This document shows positions 48,131 to 61,600 of a DNA stretch of 64,000 nucleotides, in pieces. The stretch is from Collybia mongolica. Lineage: Eukaryota; Basidiomycota; Agaricomycetes; Agaricales; Clitocybaceae. Each line of letters starts with the position of its first letter. Position 1 is the stretch's first letter. Under the pieces are notes generated by a model that was given only the letters and a program-made list of their open reading frames with translations, was not told the DNA's origin and did not search any database. The position numbers and the translations under genes are program-made. The stretch spans positions 1,178,001 through 1,242,000 of the forward strand of contig JAAXNY010000004.1 of assembly GCA_013420905.1 (NCBI GenBank), given 5' to 3'.

Positions 48131-49852
48131 TCATGTAATGTATATGTCAAAATTTCCACTCTGCCTTCTGTTCATCACATGAGTTGCTCTCGGCCGTATC
48201 ACCAACATCGTCAGCGCCATACTCTTAATCCAACTCAACCCACCCGGGCTACCTGGCTCGTGCCCTCACTGATTATCATGGCATCCTCTAAATCGCCCAT
48301 TGAAGTTGTTATCGGATGAACCTGAAGACAGCCAGGGATACTAGCGTCAAATTGCGACTCCTTGACTCAGATTTTTCTGACATTGGTTTTCCTTCGCTTC
48401 TACAGAACAGTTCGAGTTGTTGCAGAGCCATCCGATCATCACTCTATGACAGAAGAAGAGAAATCTCTACCAACGATGAAAACGTACCCTCTCAAGGTCA
48501 TCATCGGATCATTCATTTTCTGTGGGGGAACCGATTTATTGCGCGCGATCCCTATTTTTGAATGGGTAGATATGCTTGTGCGAGTCGGACTGTCACCTTT
48601 ATTGAATCGTTTTGCCATAATAATATCGCATACCAACTAGTTGCTTTTTTGACTCCATCACAGGTTTTCTGGGCCAAGTCGCCCATGGGATTACCCACAC
48701 CATTGCGCCCAACTTGAAGGCACACGCGACTTCCCATGTTCTTGCCACACGATAAGAGTCTCACCCTTTCACATTACAGTGGGAACCAAGCTCCTTGCCC
48801 AAGCAAGCCAGTAAACCGCTGCCAGACCTTGCAGAAAGCATTCCTGGCGTTGGTGGGTATTTTCAGTCGAGCATTCATCAAGCGATCCTATTGAAAACTC
48901 CTATCAGAACCCCTTGTTTCTAAGGGTATTTCAGCCGTAGAGTCGATCACGTAGGACAAACCATGCCGAAGGTAGACCCTCAGCCCCCATAGATGTCCTA
49001 AGGTTGAATGGGATGCCTTTTTGTTTTTTTTTGTAAGTGACGCCTCCTTTGATGCTTTTAATGTGTCTCATTAGTTCATTATGTAGCTTAAAATCAAAGC
49101 TATCTGATTTCCAAGGAATGATGGCATAGAAATTCGGCAAGGTTGTGCTAGCTCATATACATAGAACATCGCGGTGAGTTACTGTATTCTCTGCTACGGA
49201 AGGTGAACTTGTCGACTGATCCTAAATACCTGGAAAGTCTACGTTACAAACGGTTCAGATACACGATACCTCATCAACATATCTACCCCGTCTCACAAGG
49301 TCGTGCTCTTTTGGGACCTAGGTGAAGTCGCAATTCGTGCGGGGGTACGAATTAAACTAAATTGCCCAGTCCGGTCTTGATACTTCCTCGATTCTGTAGG
49401 TGCCACCCCCCACCCCCCAGTTTGTAACTTTGAGCTCGTTTTGAATGCGTTCACCCCCTGTGGTTAATCTTTTTTTTATGTCTTCTGTACTATCACTCCC
49501 ATTTTCAATGACATGTATTAGTCTTTTGGTTTTGCGCGCAGAGGATGTGATTATATTTGGCTCAATTATTTCAATACACGAGGGTCTGCACCTTTCCTGA
49601 CTCTGCTCGAGATTTGAACTGGTGTGGGTGGGTTTGACTTCGGAAGTTTCTCCCACGGGACTCGTCTCTGGTCTCCAAAGCTTTTCGGTATGGAGGTCGC
49701 CTTGGGTGTCTTGGGAATGTTATTGTGTGATTCATAAGTGTTGAAGATATCGTTAGGAAGCAAGAGACAACAGGCCGAGACAAATGCGAATATCTATACT
49801 ATTACAACATGAATGACTAATTTATATACAACATACTTCTAATTGTTTCGAT
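48131..49852. other. intergenic, possible weak frames
   Basis: Holds an unidentified plus-strand frame at 48362-48640 (hydrophobic C-terminus) and minus-strand frames at 49357-49656 and 49566-49783. None has a family signature or clear introns. A 14-base run of C/A (CACCCCCCACCCCC) sits near 49406. Confidence 0.45.
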
Positions 49853-52800
49853 TCACAGACCGCCTTCATCCCCATCGACCATGTCCAGCAGGCTTCCGCA
49901 GGGCTGTTTATCCTTCTCAGAAATAAACCGAAGTAAACTCTCAAACACCGCGTTCCGCTGAGTAAACCTAGCTTCGTTCAGCTTCCGAGGATCCCCAGCC
50001 CTGAGTTCGTGTTCTAGGGGGTCCTCGGTGCCTCTCAACACATTCGCGCTGACAGATCCCGTCAGGCGTGTATAATCAGTGTTGTCATCCTCGAGTTTGT
50101 CCGTCCAATCACCACCAGGTGTGGTTGGGCGCGACCGCTTCCTCGGCGGACTAGGCCCTGATTTAGGCGGCACAGGCTCCGCTATAGAGGGTGAGGGTGG
50201 TGTTGGGCTGAGCAAGTGTGTAAGCAAAGAACGGAAGGATTCGGCTTCTTCGGGATCATTGTGGTCGACGACGCTCGAGACCTCCGTCTGTAGAAAGTTT
50301 AATGCTTTGACGGCAGGCATTTCTTCACACATTTCGCGGAATCTGAAAGAAATAAAATTAACCGAAGGTTTTATTTACTCTGCGACGCGAACGTTGCTTA
50401 CTGTTGCTGTCGCAATGAATATGTCGCGCGGCGGATGATTTTCTCTGAGCCCGGTCTTCGGGGGCATGTTAGCCGCCTAATTTTGCCACCAGTTCGGGCA
50501 TACGTACCTGATGAGGCTCATTTGCCAAAAGTCATCCAAACGCTGCTCCCTCCGCTCAGACCTCCGTTCCGCGGTGGAGAACTCAGACATCATGCTATCC
50601 CGCCGGCTGGCAATACTGTCACGGCGACTTATGATGCTGTCTCGTCGGCCAACGACGCTGTCCCGGTGGCTCATGATGCTGTCTCTCCGGCTCATGATAC
50701 TGTCCCGCCGACTATTTCGTATACTGTTACGTCTATTTCGTTCCATTTGTCCAACGATCCCGGCATTTCCTCCGTGCATATAAACCGTCTTCGTTATGGG
50801 GTTGTATACGACCTGATGCGCGTACCTCGGAAGCGGTTCCTCGACTTCATTCAAAAAATCGTCGTCCAAGTCATCGCGCTCGACAGCATCAGGATCGACG
50901 GGGACGATCTGCATCCACTTTCCGGGGCGAGGCTCATATCGATATACCCAGTTGGGAGATTCGGATGGAAGGGTAGTCACCGATCCTGATTGAGGGGATC
51001 GTGTAAGTCCACAAACACTGGAAGATGAGTGTTATGTACCTGCTAATGATCCTGGAGTAGGAGAGAATTGTGGGACGTACACATATATTTCGCGCAGGTT
51101 GGGGTCAATGACTGCCCTCTGCGTAAAGCAGGCGTCGGGCCCGCCTGCAGTCGTGAAGTTGGCGTAGACTTCTGTAGCCGTGTTGGTAGCGATGTCGTAT
51201 GCAAACATGTCTGATAGATATGTATCGTCACGTTGGCCCGCAAAAATATAAAGCGTGCGAGAATATGGTTCGAGTACCATTGAATGACCTGGATAGGAGA
51301 TATTGGTGATTGTAATTGACCCACAGAATCTTGACAATATTACCAAAGCGGGAAGGTATAATAACTTGTGCTGTGTTTGAAGTGTCAGGGTGTCTGGTAG
51401 TGGGATATAATTAATAATACATTTGAGTCAGAAGTTCTTTTTTGAAACTTACTGCAACAGTTTCCATTTGTTGAGCCGGACGTTATAGCTGTAGAGACCA
51501 GAGTACTTCACGGAATTCCAGTCGCCATCGACGACCCTGCCGCCAAAGACATACATGATCTGGGCGTCCGAGTCCATTACCATTTGGTGATCGAAAACTA
51601 AGGGGGGTCCACCTGACGACTAGGCGAAACGTCATGAGGAGAAAATCGTAGAAATTTCCTGAAGAACTTACTGCTGTGTCAAAAGACAAGAAATCCCATT
51701 TTCCGACATCAACCCCGCGTGTGTGAAACCGGTAGAATTCGGAACAAATAGTCTTGCCTTTGGGCGATTTTTCTTCTGGGCTTGGCTGGGCCGTTATGGG
51801 CGGTGGATTCGTGGCTCCAGCAGGGAGTGGAGGTAAAGTTGCAGCTTCTCGTTTGGCACGGGGGTCGATCGTATCCTGGTCGTTGAGCCTCCCCAGGATG
51901 TAGATACTTCCAGTTTTGGTGTCGAATACCATCTTATGGCATGAGCGCGCTCCGGGTGCGTTTTGTTCGGAAGAAGTGCTGTGACTAAGGACACGCCATT
52001 TCTCTTCCTTGACGCTGTAGACCCAGAAGTCGTCCAGACTCCGAGTTCCATCCCAGCCGCCGAAAAGATAGATCATGTCATTAATAGGGTCGATGCACAT
52101 GGAATGTCCACCACGAGGAGATGGCACATCACCATCCGCGTCTGTTCCGTAAAGGCGCTTCCAGGATGCGTGGGGCTGGGCAGCTTGCAGGTACGAATCG
52201 AAGAGCCCAGCCTCGTAGATGGCAGGTATGAGCTGTTCCGCTCGATGCCAATCACCTTGTAGGACAATGCTTTCGTGCAGCTTAGTTATGAGAGGATGTT
52301 CCATTTGAATGCCGGCCCTCGAGAGTATAGATTCGTAGGGGCCGAGCAGTCGCCGTTGGCGCAGGTGTTTAAGGAGATGTTTGAGGACCGCTGTTTCGCG
52401 ATACTGTGTCTTTTTAAAAGAAATTCAAGATAGGAATGAAAGTCTTGAAACAAACCTCGTCGTATGTTACTCGTACTCGTTCCACCAGGGTTTCGTCGGT
52501 GACTCCTGTCATTGAGATATGCCATATTGATGTGTGAAAGCTCTGGCCATGCGCTCTGTGGCATTCGTGAGGTGACTGATAGTCCACGATAGCTTGGGCA
52601 ACTTACGAAAGTGGCACGATTTTAACATATCTCGTTGGGAAAGCAACGCCAGCTTTGTTGACATGTTTCAAAGGGAACGTCTCCGGGATCGGGTCGTTCT
52701 TCAACCCTGAATGAAGTACCTCGCTCATATGGTCATCCGTGACGCCCACATAGATCTTGAACTCCTTCATGTTACATGGGTGGGCTGGTTACATTAGGTT

Positions 52801-53190
52801 AGAATGTTTCATGGATAGTTCCCGCTCAGTAGCGTACGTTTGTGAAACTGCAGGGATCAGAGGTGAGGTGAAATATGAAACCCGCGGAACAATTTAACTC
52901 ACCTTTCCAAACGTTATACTTTCTGACAGTGGTCAACGTTTGTGAGACAAGTGGTAGCAATAGTAAAGAGAGTGAACGCAACTGAGAACGGCCATGTTTT
53001 CGAACCGTAGAATAATCCATTGGTTTGCATTCCCTTGGTAGGCGCCACTCCACCGACTCGACTGGTTCGTAGGATCATCAACCAAGATATTCTCGGCGGC
53101 GTATTTTCCACTATGGGCCGAACATTGGGCGATAGTGTATGGTAAAGGGACCGACTGCTCCGTCGCAGACCGTCGAGAGGCTCCTGACAT
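49853..53190 (-). CDS. muskelin-like kelch-repeat protein
   Basis: The ATG at 53190 begins M-S-G-A-S-R-R-S. The N-terminal discoidin-like domain has A-E-N-I-L-V-D-D-P-T-N-Q-S-S-R-W-S-G, W-I-I-L-R-F-E-N and M-K-E-F-K-I-Y-V-G-V-T-D-D-H-M-S-E-V-L. A LisH/CTLH-like region (52540-52200) contains L-I-T-K-L-H-E-S-I-V-L-Q-G-D-W and D-S-Y-L. Kelch blades follow: G-G-H-S-M-C-I-D, Y-L-F-G-G-W-D-G, G-A-R-S-C-H-K-M-V-F-D, V-F-G-G, I-F-A-G-Q-R-D-D and others to about 50900. A six-unit R-R-D-S-x-x-S heptad insert is at 50588-50713. A C-terminal region ends at 49853. In animals muskelin is a substrate adaptor of the GID/CTLH ubiquitin ligase; the fungal role is inferred. The domain order and length match the muskelin family. 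Many introns. Confidence 0.88.
50588..50713 (-). repeat. tandem 21-base repeat coding R-R-D-S heptads
   Basis: Six 21-base units within the muskelin gene encode R-R-D-S-I-M-S, R-R-D-S-I-M-S, H-R-D-S-V-V-G, R-R-D-S-I-I-S, R-R-D-S-I-A-S and R-R-D-S-M-M-S. Each unit holds an R-R-x-S motif of the kind phosphorylated by PKA-type kinases. Flanking arginine-rich sequence extends the basic patch. Confidence 0.8.
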
Positions 53191-54120
53191 GTTTTTGGCG
53201 GCAGAAACTGGTAACACCGAGGGTATCCACCTCGGAGAGGTTATATGTAAAGTTGGTGGATCTTGAAGGGCTTATCTGCGAAGACTTGTGATGATTTGAT
53301 TGAGGTTCGCTGCACCGCTTCCTTTTGACTTGAAGACAGTTTCCGAGGCCTGGGCGCGTATCGCGGCGTTACGAATCACGTCACTTGTCGGCTGGCACGT
53401 GATACACTTAGTTCCATTTGGGCTCGTTTTCGTTTTCGTTAGCTAGCAACCATTTCGAATGGAGGGCTAGAGCGACGTTTTTTCGACGATCCAATATATG
53501 CTCTACTTAATGCCTCAATGCACCAAACTCTCTCTCTTTAACTAATACATCGATTTGCTCTCCGAGCCTCATGTCCAAGTCGTCCCGTCCTCAGCGGCGA
53601 AATCCAGAAAGCCTTGGGGAACATAAGGGAAAACAGCGGAATTAGACAAGTACCCACACGAGACCAGCTCATATGTAACCCAAAGGAATTAAACACCGAC
53701 ACAACTCTATTAGGTGGGGGTTTGTGCCCCCAGGGCCCAAACCGAGCAAGCCGATACCCATCAAAAATCGAAGGAGCGGAAGAATATTCTTAGGGTAACC
53801 TGGCGGATCCAGCGACCCTCGCCACCACTCGACACGTTAGAAGATCATCGGATGTCATCCTTTTAGCGTGGGCCCATTTTCTTTTTTTCATCGGAATGCA
53901 ACCCGACAAGAGGCGCTCTACATAATAACTGCCCCAACCCATATACGCCGTTGGGTTTTAATATGGGACACGCCTGAGAGCTTCTTTTATGGCTTCCACC
54001 TATCCGGCGTTTGCTATTTGCCCTTCATCTTACGCTCACATGTTCGCTTCTAATAATGATTGACTATATAATGTGCGGACTTTCTATGCTTGTTCTTTCA
54101 CACCCTTGGGAAGGTCTATC
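53191..54120. other. divergent intergenic: muskelin and subtilase 1 promoters
   Basis: No gene seen. A repeated CGTTTTCG/GTTTTCG motif lies at 53427-53442. The subtilase-side TATA box is listed separately. Confidence 0.5.
54065..54072 (+). promoter_or_regulatory. TATA box of subtilase 1
   Basis: TATATAAT lies about 50 bases before the ATG at 54121. Confidence 0.4.
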
Positions 54121-57100
54121 ATGAAGTCGCTGTTCGCGATTTTCCTGCCGTTATTGTGGAGTCCGAGTACAGTGTTGGCTGTCATTCCGCTTTCCAGCAT
54201 CAAGAGAGTTTCGAATGTCCCAATAGTCGCAAACAAATTCATCGTGGAGGTGGACAACCTGTCCAGCTTCGTTCCAAACAAACGGTCTCCGTATGCCTCA
54301 GTAAGTACACTCAACATCCGCTTTCTTTGACAGCTGGCTGACAACACGTTGTAGCCACATGAAACCTTATATACATCATTAAGGAAACGTAACATTGGCT
54401 TCGAAGTGGACAAGGAGTTTAATGTCGAAGGTCTGTTTGTTGGTGCAGTTCTGACTCTGAAGGTATGCCACTATTGCAGACGTCCTATTTCGACGAAGAT
54501 TGACGCGTTCCCATCAGAACATACAAGTATGTCTGAGGTCCTGAAGACAGGCCCTTCCACTTCTCAAGTAAATTTATAGGATTCAACTGCCATTCAAAAT
54601 GCCCCGGGGGTGAAGGCCATTCGCCCCGTCCGGAAATTTCAACGCCCCAAGTAAACCTGTTTTCATGTCACCAAGATGTCACATCTTCTCAATCTTCGTT
54701 CAGACCCGTCAAATCACACGTTGTGACAGGCCTCGATGATGTTGCCATTCCACCCGACACAGAGTCTACCCATATATTAACGGTATGTTGAAGTAATTCA
54801 CCTTACCTTAATGGAATGAGTCTTACGGTCAATCGTCATAGGGTGTAGATAAACTACACGCAGAAGGAATAACGGGTAAAGGAGTGAAAATTGGCATGTA
54901 AGCAAGATTCCTGGGCCTCTCCTTATTCCGACTCGGATGGGATAACATACTTTGTTATCTAGCTTGGACACGGGTTCGGGATTTTTTCTTATATTTGCGT
55001 TGAAATTCACTCGCGTATCTAGGCATTGATTACACTCACTCAGTTCTTGGCGGGGGTTTTGGCCCGGGGCATAAGGTGATTGGTGGATTTGATTTGGTTG
55101 GAGACGACTATGATGGTGGGTCCCACCATACTTCGTTTGACAATCTCTACATATCTCGCTCGACAGGCACGAATACGCCTGTACCAGATAACGACCCGTT
55201 GGATCAATGTGCAGGTATGCAACCATTTTTGTTTCTCTTCATATACATATTTAGACCTTTGCGATCGTAGGACACGGAACACATGTGGCGGTGAGTTTTG
55301 ATACAATGCCTCGAGCTGTTGTATTGAATGTGATTTCTTCAGGGTATCATCGGTGCTGACCCGAATAATCCTTTCAATATAAGCGGGGTCGCGTATGACG
55401 CATCAATTTCATCCTACCGAGTCTTCGGGTGTGTCGGATTTGTGACAGATGACGGTACGTTTCTTGTCGTGAATTGTATGGCTACATTTCTAATGATTAT
55501 AAAGTCCTCGTGGACGCGCTTCTACTCGGCTTCAAGGAGGGACAAGATATCTTAACGCTGTCACTCGGTGGGGCGGACGGTTGGACAGAATCGTCCAGCG
55601 CCGTCGTAGCGAGCAGAATTGCCGGAACTGGCAAGATCGTTACCATTGCGGCCGGAAATGATGTAGGAGATCTTCCCCATTATCTTATCATTCCGCTCAC
55701 AGGGCCGTCGTATCAGGGAGCTTCGGGTTCCTGGTATTCATCAAGCCCGGGCAATGGCATCAATGTTATTTCAGTGGCCAGTTTGGACAAGTACATAAAT
55801 CTATTCTCCCAATCTTACCCAGATACTGATCCGCGACCAGCACGGTTATCCCCCTCCAGAATGCCACAGTCGGTGGCGTTGAACACGACCCTATCACTTA
55901 TTTCGAAACCTTCCCCTTCCCTGTGACCCAAGCCTTACCGATCTTTGCCACCTCCAATGACACAACTGTTGTCGATGATGCCTGCAACCCACTTCCCCCT
56001 AGCGTCCCCGATTTATCGGGATTCCTTGTCGTCGTTCGCCGAGGTACCTGTGCCTTTGTGAGCAACTCCCCCTTCTTTGCACTCTCCGTTGAATATGACT
56101 GATTTTCCCTGGTTAGGTCGATAAAATTGCCAACATCGCAGCGAAGGGTGCAACGATTGCTTTCATCTATGAGTCAGAAACTAAACACTTCTCTCAATGC
56201 TGTTTCACTGACTGGCATATCATAGCAATGGAAGCGGGTTTGCTGGTATTGAAGTTGGTGACTTCCCCGCTGCACTGATTCAAGCGGCGGATGGAGAATT
56301 CGTAAGCTTTATTTGAAGAACTGAGAGTAATGTGACAACCTCACTCGACCAAATAGTTGGTCTCTCAATTCGCAGCCGGTGCCGCTGTAACCATTTCCTT
56401 CCCCCAAACTGGAGGTTCCACCAATTTCCCCGACCCTTCAGGTGGACTTATTTCTTCGTTCACCAGGTTCTTACATCCGTTAAATTCCCATTATTGCACA
56501 CATTAAACTTAATCTTGACTTTTAGTTATGGCCCATCAAATGACTTTTTCTTCAAACCCTCTGTCGCTGCCCCTGGAGGCAACATTTTATCAACCCTGCC
56601 CGTTAATATGGGATCTTTTGGTGTAGAATCGGGTACCTCAATGGCAACCCCATTCGTCGCTGGTAGCGCCGCGCTTCTCTTTTCAGTCAAAGGAAAGTCA
56701 GCTGCTGTCGGAAAGGCTGCGCGTTCACTTTTTGAGACAACTGCGCGAAGAGTACCATCAAGTCACACCGATGGTGACCCTTTGCAGACTGTAACCCAAC
56801 AAGGCGCAGGTCTCATAAATGTCTTTGATGCGATTCATGCGACCACAATTATATCCCCAAGTCAACTTATTCTCAATGACACAGCTCATTTTAAGGGCCT
56901 GTAAGGATCGACCATTTACAATATTTGTTCGGGTGTCTTGGATGCTAATTCAACATGACAGGCAAAGTTTCACTGTCACGAACAAAGGCACCAGCGCCAA
57001 AAGATATACTCTTCGTCATGTGCCTGCTGGGACTGCCATCACTGTTACGCCGGTTAGTCTTATTATACATCTCACGACGCACAATCTGATCAAAGATAAA

Positions 57101-57963
57101 TGGCGTCAGGGCACAATCTTCCCCGCCAATGGGCCTGTACCCCTCTCGGATGCCTCCGCATCCGTATCGTTCACGCAACCTACCTTCGTTGTCCCGCCGG
57201 GGGTGTCCCATACTGTCTCAGTTCTCTTCAAACTACCTAAGGGCGATCCTTCTACATTCCCGGTCTTTTCAGGGTTCATCCAAGTTACTAGCGGATCCGA
57301 GGACTTGCATGTTTCCTACATCGGCCTAGCAGCGTCCTTGAAAGACAAGCAGGTCGTGGACAACACCGACTTTTTCTTTGGTGTCCCCATCCCTGTGCTG
57401 ATTGACTCCGCTGGTAACGTCCAAGAAACTCCAACGAACTATACGTTCGTTGGTCAAGATTTCCCAGCACTCATTTTCCGGTACGTGGGGCGGGATCATG
57501 CGTATCGACATCCAAGTGCTCAATGGAACACTGCAGCTTGGTATTCGGCACACCAGCGTTCCGTGTGGATCTTGTGGACGCAAACATTGATTTTACGGGA
57601 ACACTGAACAGCCGCGCTCTAGACACAGGACCATTCTTTACTTTCCCCCATTCTCATGGGGGGTCATTCGCACGCGTCAAAATTCTGGGCCCCCTGGCAG
57701 AACTCGATTTCATCACTCGCAACAACGAGGTACAGTAGTATTCACCACGGAACATACAATATGTCAACTCAAACCCTGTGTAGGACCCAGCTGACAACGG
57801 ATCTAACGCCATCGCATTCCAAGAGGCCATATTTGCTAATGGTACACAGATTCCAAATGGCTCATATAGGGCACTCGTACGCGCGCTACGGGTCACAGGA
57901 AATCCTACACGAGAGGAAGATTACGACAGTTGGTTGAGCCCCATTGTTGGAGTCGCCGTCTAA
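54121..57963 (+). CDS. secreted subtilisin-like serine protease (S8A, PA-domain type), copy 1
   Basis: The ATG at 54121 starts a signal peptide (M-K-S-L-F-A-I-F-L) ending near L-A-V. An I9-type propeptide follows (K-F-I-V-E-V-D-N-L; F-E-V-D-K-E-F-N). The catalytic triad is intact: Asp in I-L-D-T-G-I-D-Y-T-H (split by introns at 54897-55022), His in G-H-G-T-H-V-A-G (about 55270-55285) and Ser in S-G-T-S-M-A-T-P-F-V-A-G (about 56625-56660). The oxyanion Asn is in A-G-N-D. A protease-associated domain is inserted between His and Ser (V-V-V-R-R-G-T-C-A-F). A C-terminal Fn3-like DUF1034 domain ends W-L-S-P-I-V-G-V-A. This architecture is the vpr-like group of fungal S8A proteases: extracellular protein degradation. 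More than a dozen introns. Tandem copy 0.7 kb downstream. Confidence 0.92.
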
Positions 57964-58665
57964 ATCTAGGCGGATAATTTTGAGCTGTACTGGAACTTAT
58001 CGCTACAATCTCCAATCAACCAGATTCGCTGGGTTCGATAAATAACGTATACCACAATTGTTCTAACAGTGATATTTCTTGACTTTAGTTAAGTATACCC
58101 TGATCATGAAAGCAACAAGTATCTTTTTGCTTCCGAACACGTGGCACAACGAGGTCTGACTTCGTTACCTTTGCTGAGTTTCTATGCTTCTGTGTACTCC
58201 ACCCACACATGGCCCTACTCCACGTCCTACTCCAATATATACCGACATTCAGCCCTCGTCTGCAATGAATAGTCAAATCTTCATGCCTTTGAATAACCAA
58301 GTTTTTTTCGACTTACCCCTCCCTCTCACGACCAGTAGGCACTTTGCGATAATTATCCGTCTCGGGACTGTCCAGTGGAGAAACCGGCGCACACTGGGTA
58401 TATTATGCAGCTGGGTTGCTATAATTGCTGCAAAGATGCTTCGAAAATAAACAGAAATTGAGTCTTGATGATACTGGAAGGACTAAAAGGCCCTATCTCG
58501 GCGTGGTCAAGACAGCCAGATACCCCGAGCATACTGTCTTTCTGCTAGGACCTATCAAAAAAGCGTCTTCCTGTCACGTATTCCTATATCTGACTTCTTC
58601 GCTCGAATGAAGTACTTAAGCAGCATGGCCTGTTGCCGCTGGTATCTCTCACAGCAACTCAAAAT
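57964..58665. other. intergenic between tandem subtilases
   Basis: 3' flank of copy 1 and promoter of copy 2. No gene; frames at 58184-58450 and 58425-58610 show no motifs. No strong TATA is seen near the start. Confidence 0.5.
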
Positions 58666-61600
58666 ATGCTTTTGTGGACCGCTGTCCTCAGCATTGCCTC
58701 AGTACTCGGCGCTATCCCACTTTCCAGTATCAACAAAACATCTAGTCTACATACAGTCCTTAACAGCTTTATAGTCGAGGTTGACACTCTTTCCCAATTT
58801 CAAAACAATCAATCAACCGTGAGTGTATTAATCACGGACCGTTCTCATTCTTGATATATCACAGCCGCATGATCTACTTTATACATCATTAAATAAACGC
58901 GATATCGGCTTCAGAGTCAGCAAGGAGTTCAATTACCAAGGCCTGTTTGTAGGCGTGGCACTAACGTTAATTGTATGCCTCCCGTCTCCTCCATCGCCGC
59001 GTTGACTGACTCATCGCTTAGGATGCAAAGGTATGTACGGATGTACGGGTCAATTTTTTTTTAGCTAAAACGATGTATCAGGATGTCGCAATTTTGCAAA
59101 GCACACCCGGCATCAAATCCATTCGCGCTGTCAGGAAATTCCAGCGCCCAAAGTACATGCACATCCAATGGAAGTATAAATTGCATTTAACCATGAATCA
59201 TCGCAGGATGCTTGACCTTCACATCTTAACTGACACCAATGACTCCTCTGTTCTCCCCGATCCACAAGCTATCCATATCATAACAGTACGAATTTTTTTA
59301 ATTCTTCCGACCCAACTGACTTATATACCTGTGCTTGAACACAGGGTGTCTCAAAACTGCACGCCAACGGTATAGCTGGGAAAGGTATTAAAATTGGCAT
59401 GTAAGTTGCTGAAAATAACATTTAATAAAGTTGTCCTTACCTGCCCCCTTGCAGAATCGATACAGGTTGGTTTGAAAGCTTGGAAGACAGGTCCCGCAAT
59501 AAATTACCCTTTTGCAGGCATCGATTATACACACCCTACCCTTGGGGGCGGGTTCGGACCTGGTTTCAAGGTTATCGGAGGGTTCGACTTCGTCGGAGAT
59601 GCTTATGAAGGTGTGCCGTACTCTGCTCCTTCCCCAGTGGTTTTAATATTTCCTCAAAGGGACAAATGCACCAATTTCCGACGATGATCCTTTGGATCAA
59701 TGTTCTGGTAGGTTTAGTCATTGTTCTTCCTGGAGAATTAAAAATACATTCTCCAAAGGACATGGAACGCATGTGGCTGTGAGCTTCTACATATTGGACC
59801 CTTGTCCAAGCGGAATGTTATTAAAGTGCAATTTTCCAGGGTATCGTCGGCGCAAATCCTGTCAATGCATACAACATCAGCGGAGATGCGTACGATGCGT
59901 CATTATCAGCCTATAGAATTTTCGGATGTCAGGGTTTCACCACTGATGATAGTGCGTATAATAATTGGAATCACTGGCAGTATCAGATTTTTCAAAAGGG
60001 TAAATGTACAGTTATCTTGGAAGCGCTCTTACGTGCCGTAAAGGATGGGCAAGATATTTTGACATTATCGCTGGGTGAAGTTGATGGTTGGACCGAATCA
60101 TCTAGCTCCGTGGTGGCTAGTAGAATAGCGGCCTCTGGCAAAGTAGTCACGGTTGCAGCCGGCAATGATGTTTGACATTTTCCCCGAGGCGTAGTCTGAT
60201 ATTACTAACCTTTACATAAGGGCGCGTCTGGATCATGGTACTCCTCCAGCCCCGGAAATGGGATCGATGTGATATCCGTTTCAAGTTTGGATAGGTGAGT
60301 TCGGAGTAATCTTTATTTTCAAGTTCTTTCCTCATGTCGATGTAGTCCTATTTTCCTGTTGCAAAATGCAACAGTTCAAGGTGTAACGCATAATCCTATC
60401 ACTTACTTCCAGACATTCCCGTTCCCGTTGAACCACTCGTGGCCAATATATGCAACATCCAACGATACCACAGTAGTCAATGATGCATGTGATCCACTAC
60501 CTCCGTCGATACCCGACCTCTCCCCATTCGTTGTTGTAGTCCGTAGGGGCACATGCGCATATGTGAGATTTGAGTGCGCGCACGGTATCCTCCTTAAGGC
60601 TGACAGGATGATGCATAGGCTCAGCAACTCGATAATATAGCTGCAAAAGGTGCAAAGGCCGCTTTAATCTACGAGTATGTTCGAACATCATTATCTAGAA
60701 GCAACACTAACAGCAAACAAGCAATGGGGATGGTTTCACCTTCGTATCTGTCGGTAACTACAGCGCGGCTATGGTACAGGCAGCAGACGGCGAATTCGTG
60801 AGCGCTATTTTCATCCAATGAATAAGGTGCTAAACTGAGGACGTGTTCTCCCTAGTTGGTATCCCAGTTCGTAGCAGGTGCACATATCTCCCTCAGCTTT
60901 CCCCGATCTGGCGCCTCCACCGAATTACCCAATCCTGCTGGGGGACTTATTTTAGCATTCACCAGGTATGGCGCATGCATCTTGGCATTTACCTCCCGTC
61001 GAATTGAACTCATAGCTACGGACCATCTAACGATTTTTTTTTTCAAGCCTGCAGTTGCTGCGCCTGGCGGAATGATAATGTCTACTTTGCCAGTGACGAA
61101 AGGCTATTTTGGAGCCGCATCTGGTACTTCAATGGCAACGCCATTTGTGGCAGGATGTGCTGCGCTTCTCTTCGCTGTCCAGGGAAGCTCTCCTGAGGTC
61201 GGAAAAGCAGCTCGTGCATTGTTTGAGACGAATGCACGCATGGTAGCATCGAGTCACAATGACGATGATCCATTACAGACCATCACCCAACAAGGCGCCG
61301 GTCTGATCAATATTCACGATGCAATTTACGCGACGACGATAGTGACACCGGCCGAATTCATCCTCAACGACACCACTCATTTCAAGAGCCAGTAAGATCG
61401 CCACCTATAGACCACCCTTCCGCATATATCATACTTATTGAAAGTCAGGCAAACCTTCGTCGTCAAGAATACAGATAGCATTGCGAAGAGGTATACGCTC
61501 AATCATCTTCCTGCTGGGACCGCGATCACAGTAACACCGGTAAGTTCCATCAACAAGACGTTTTCCTAACAGGTTTACCAAGATAAACAATCAGGGCACC

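Noticed and set aside
53427..53442. Repeated CGTTTTCG as a possible regulatory repeat
   Set aside because: Only two adjacent units, too little to distinguish from simple sequence.
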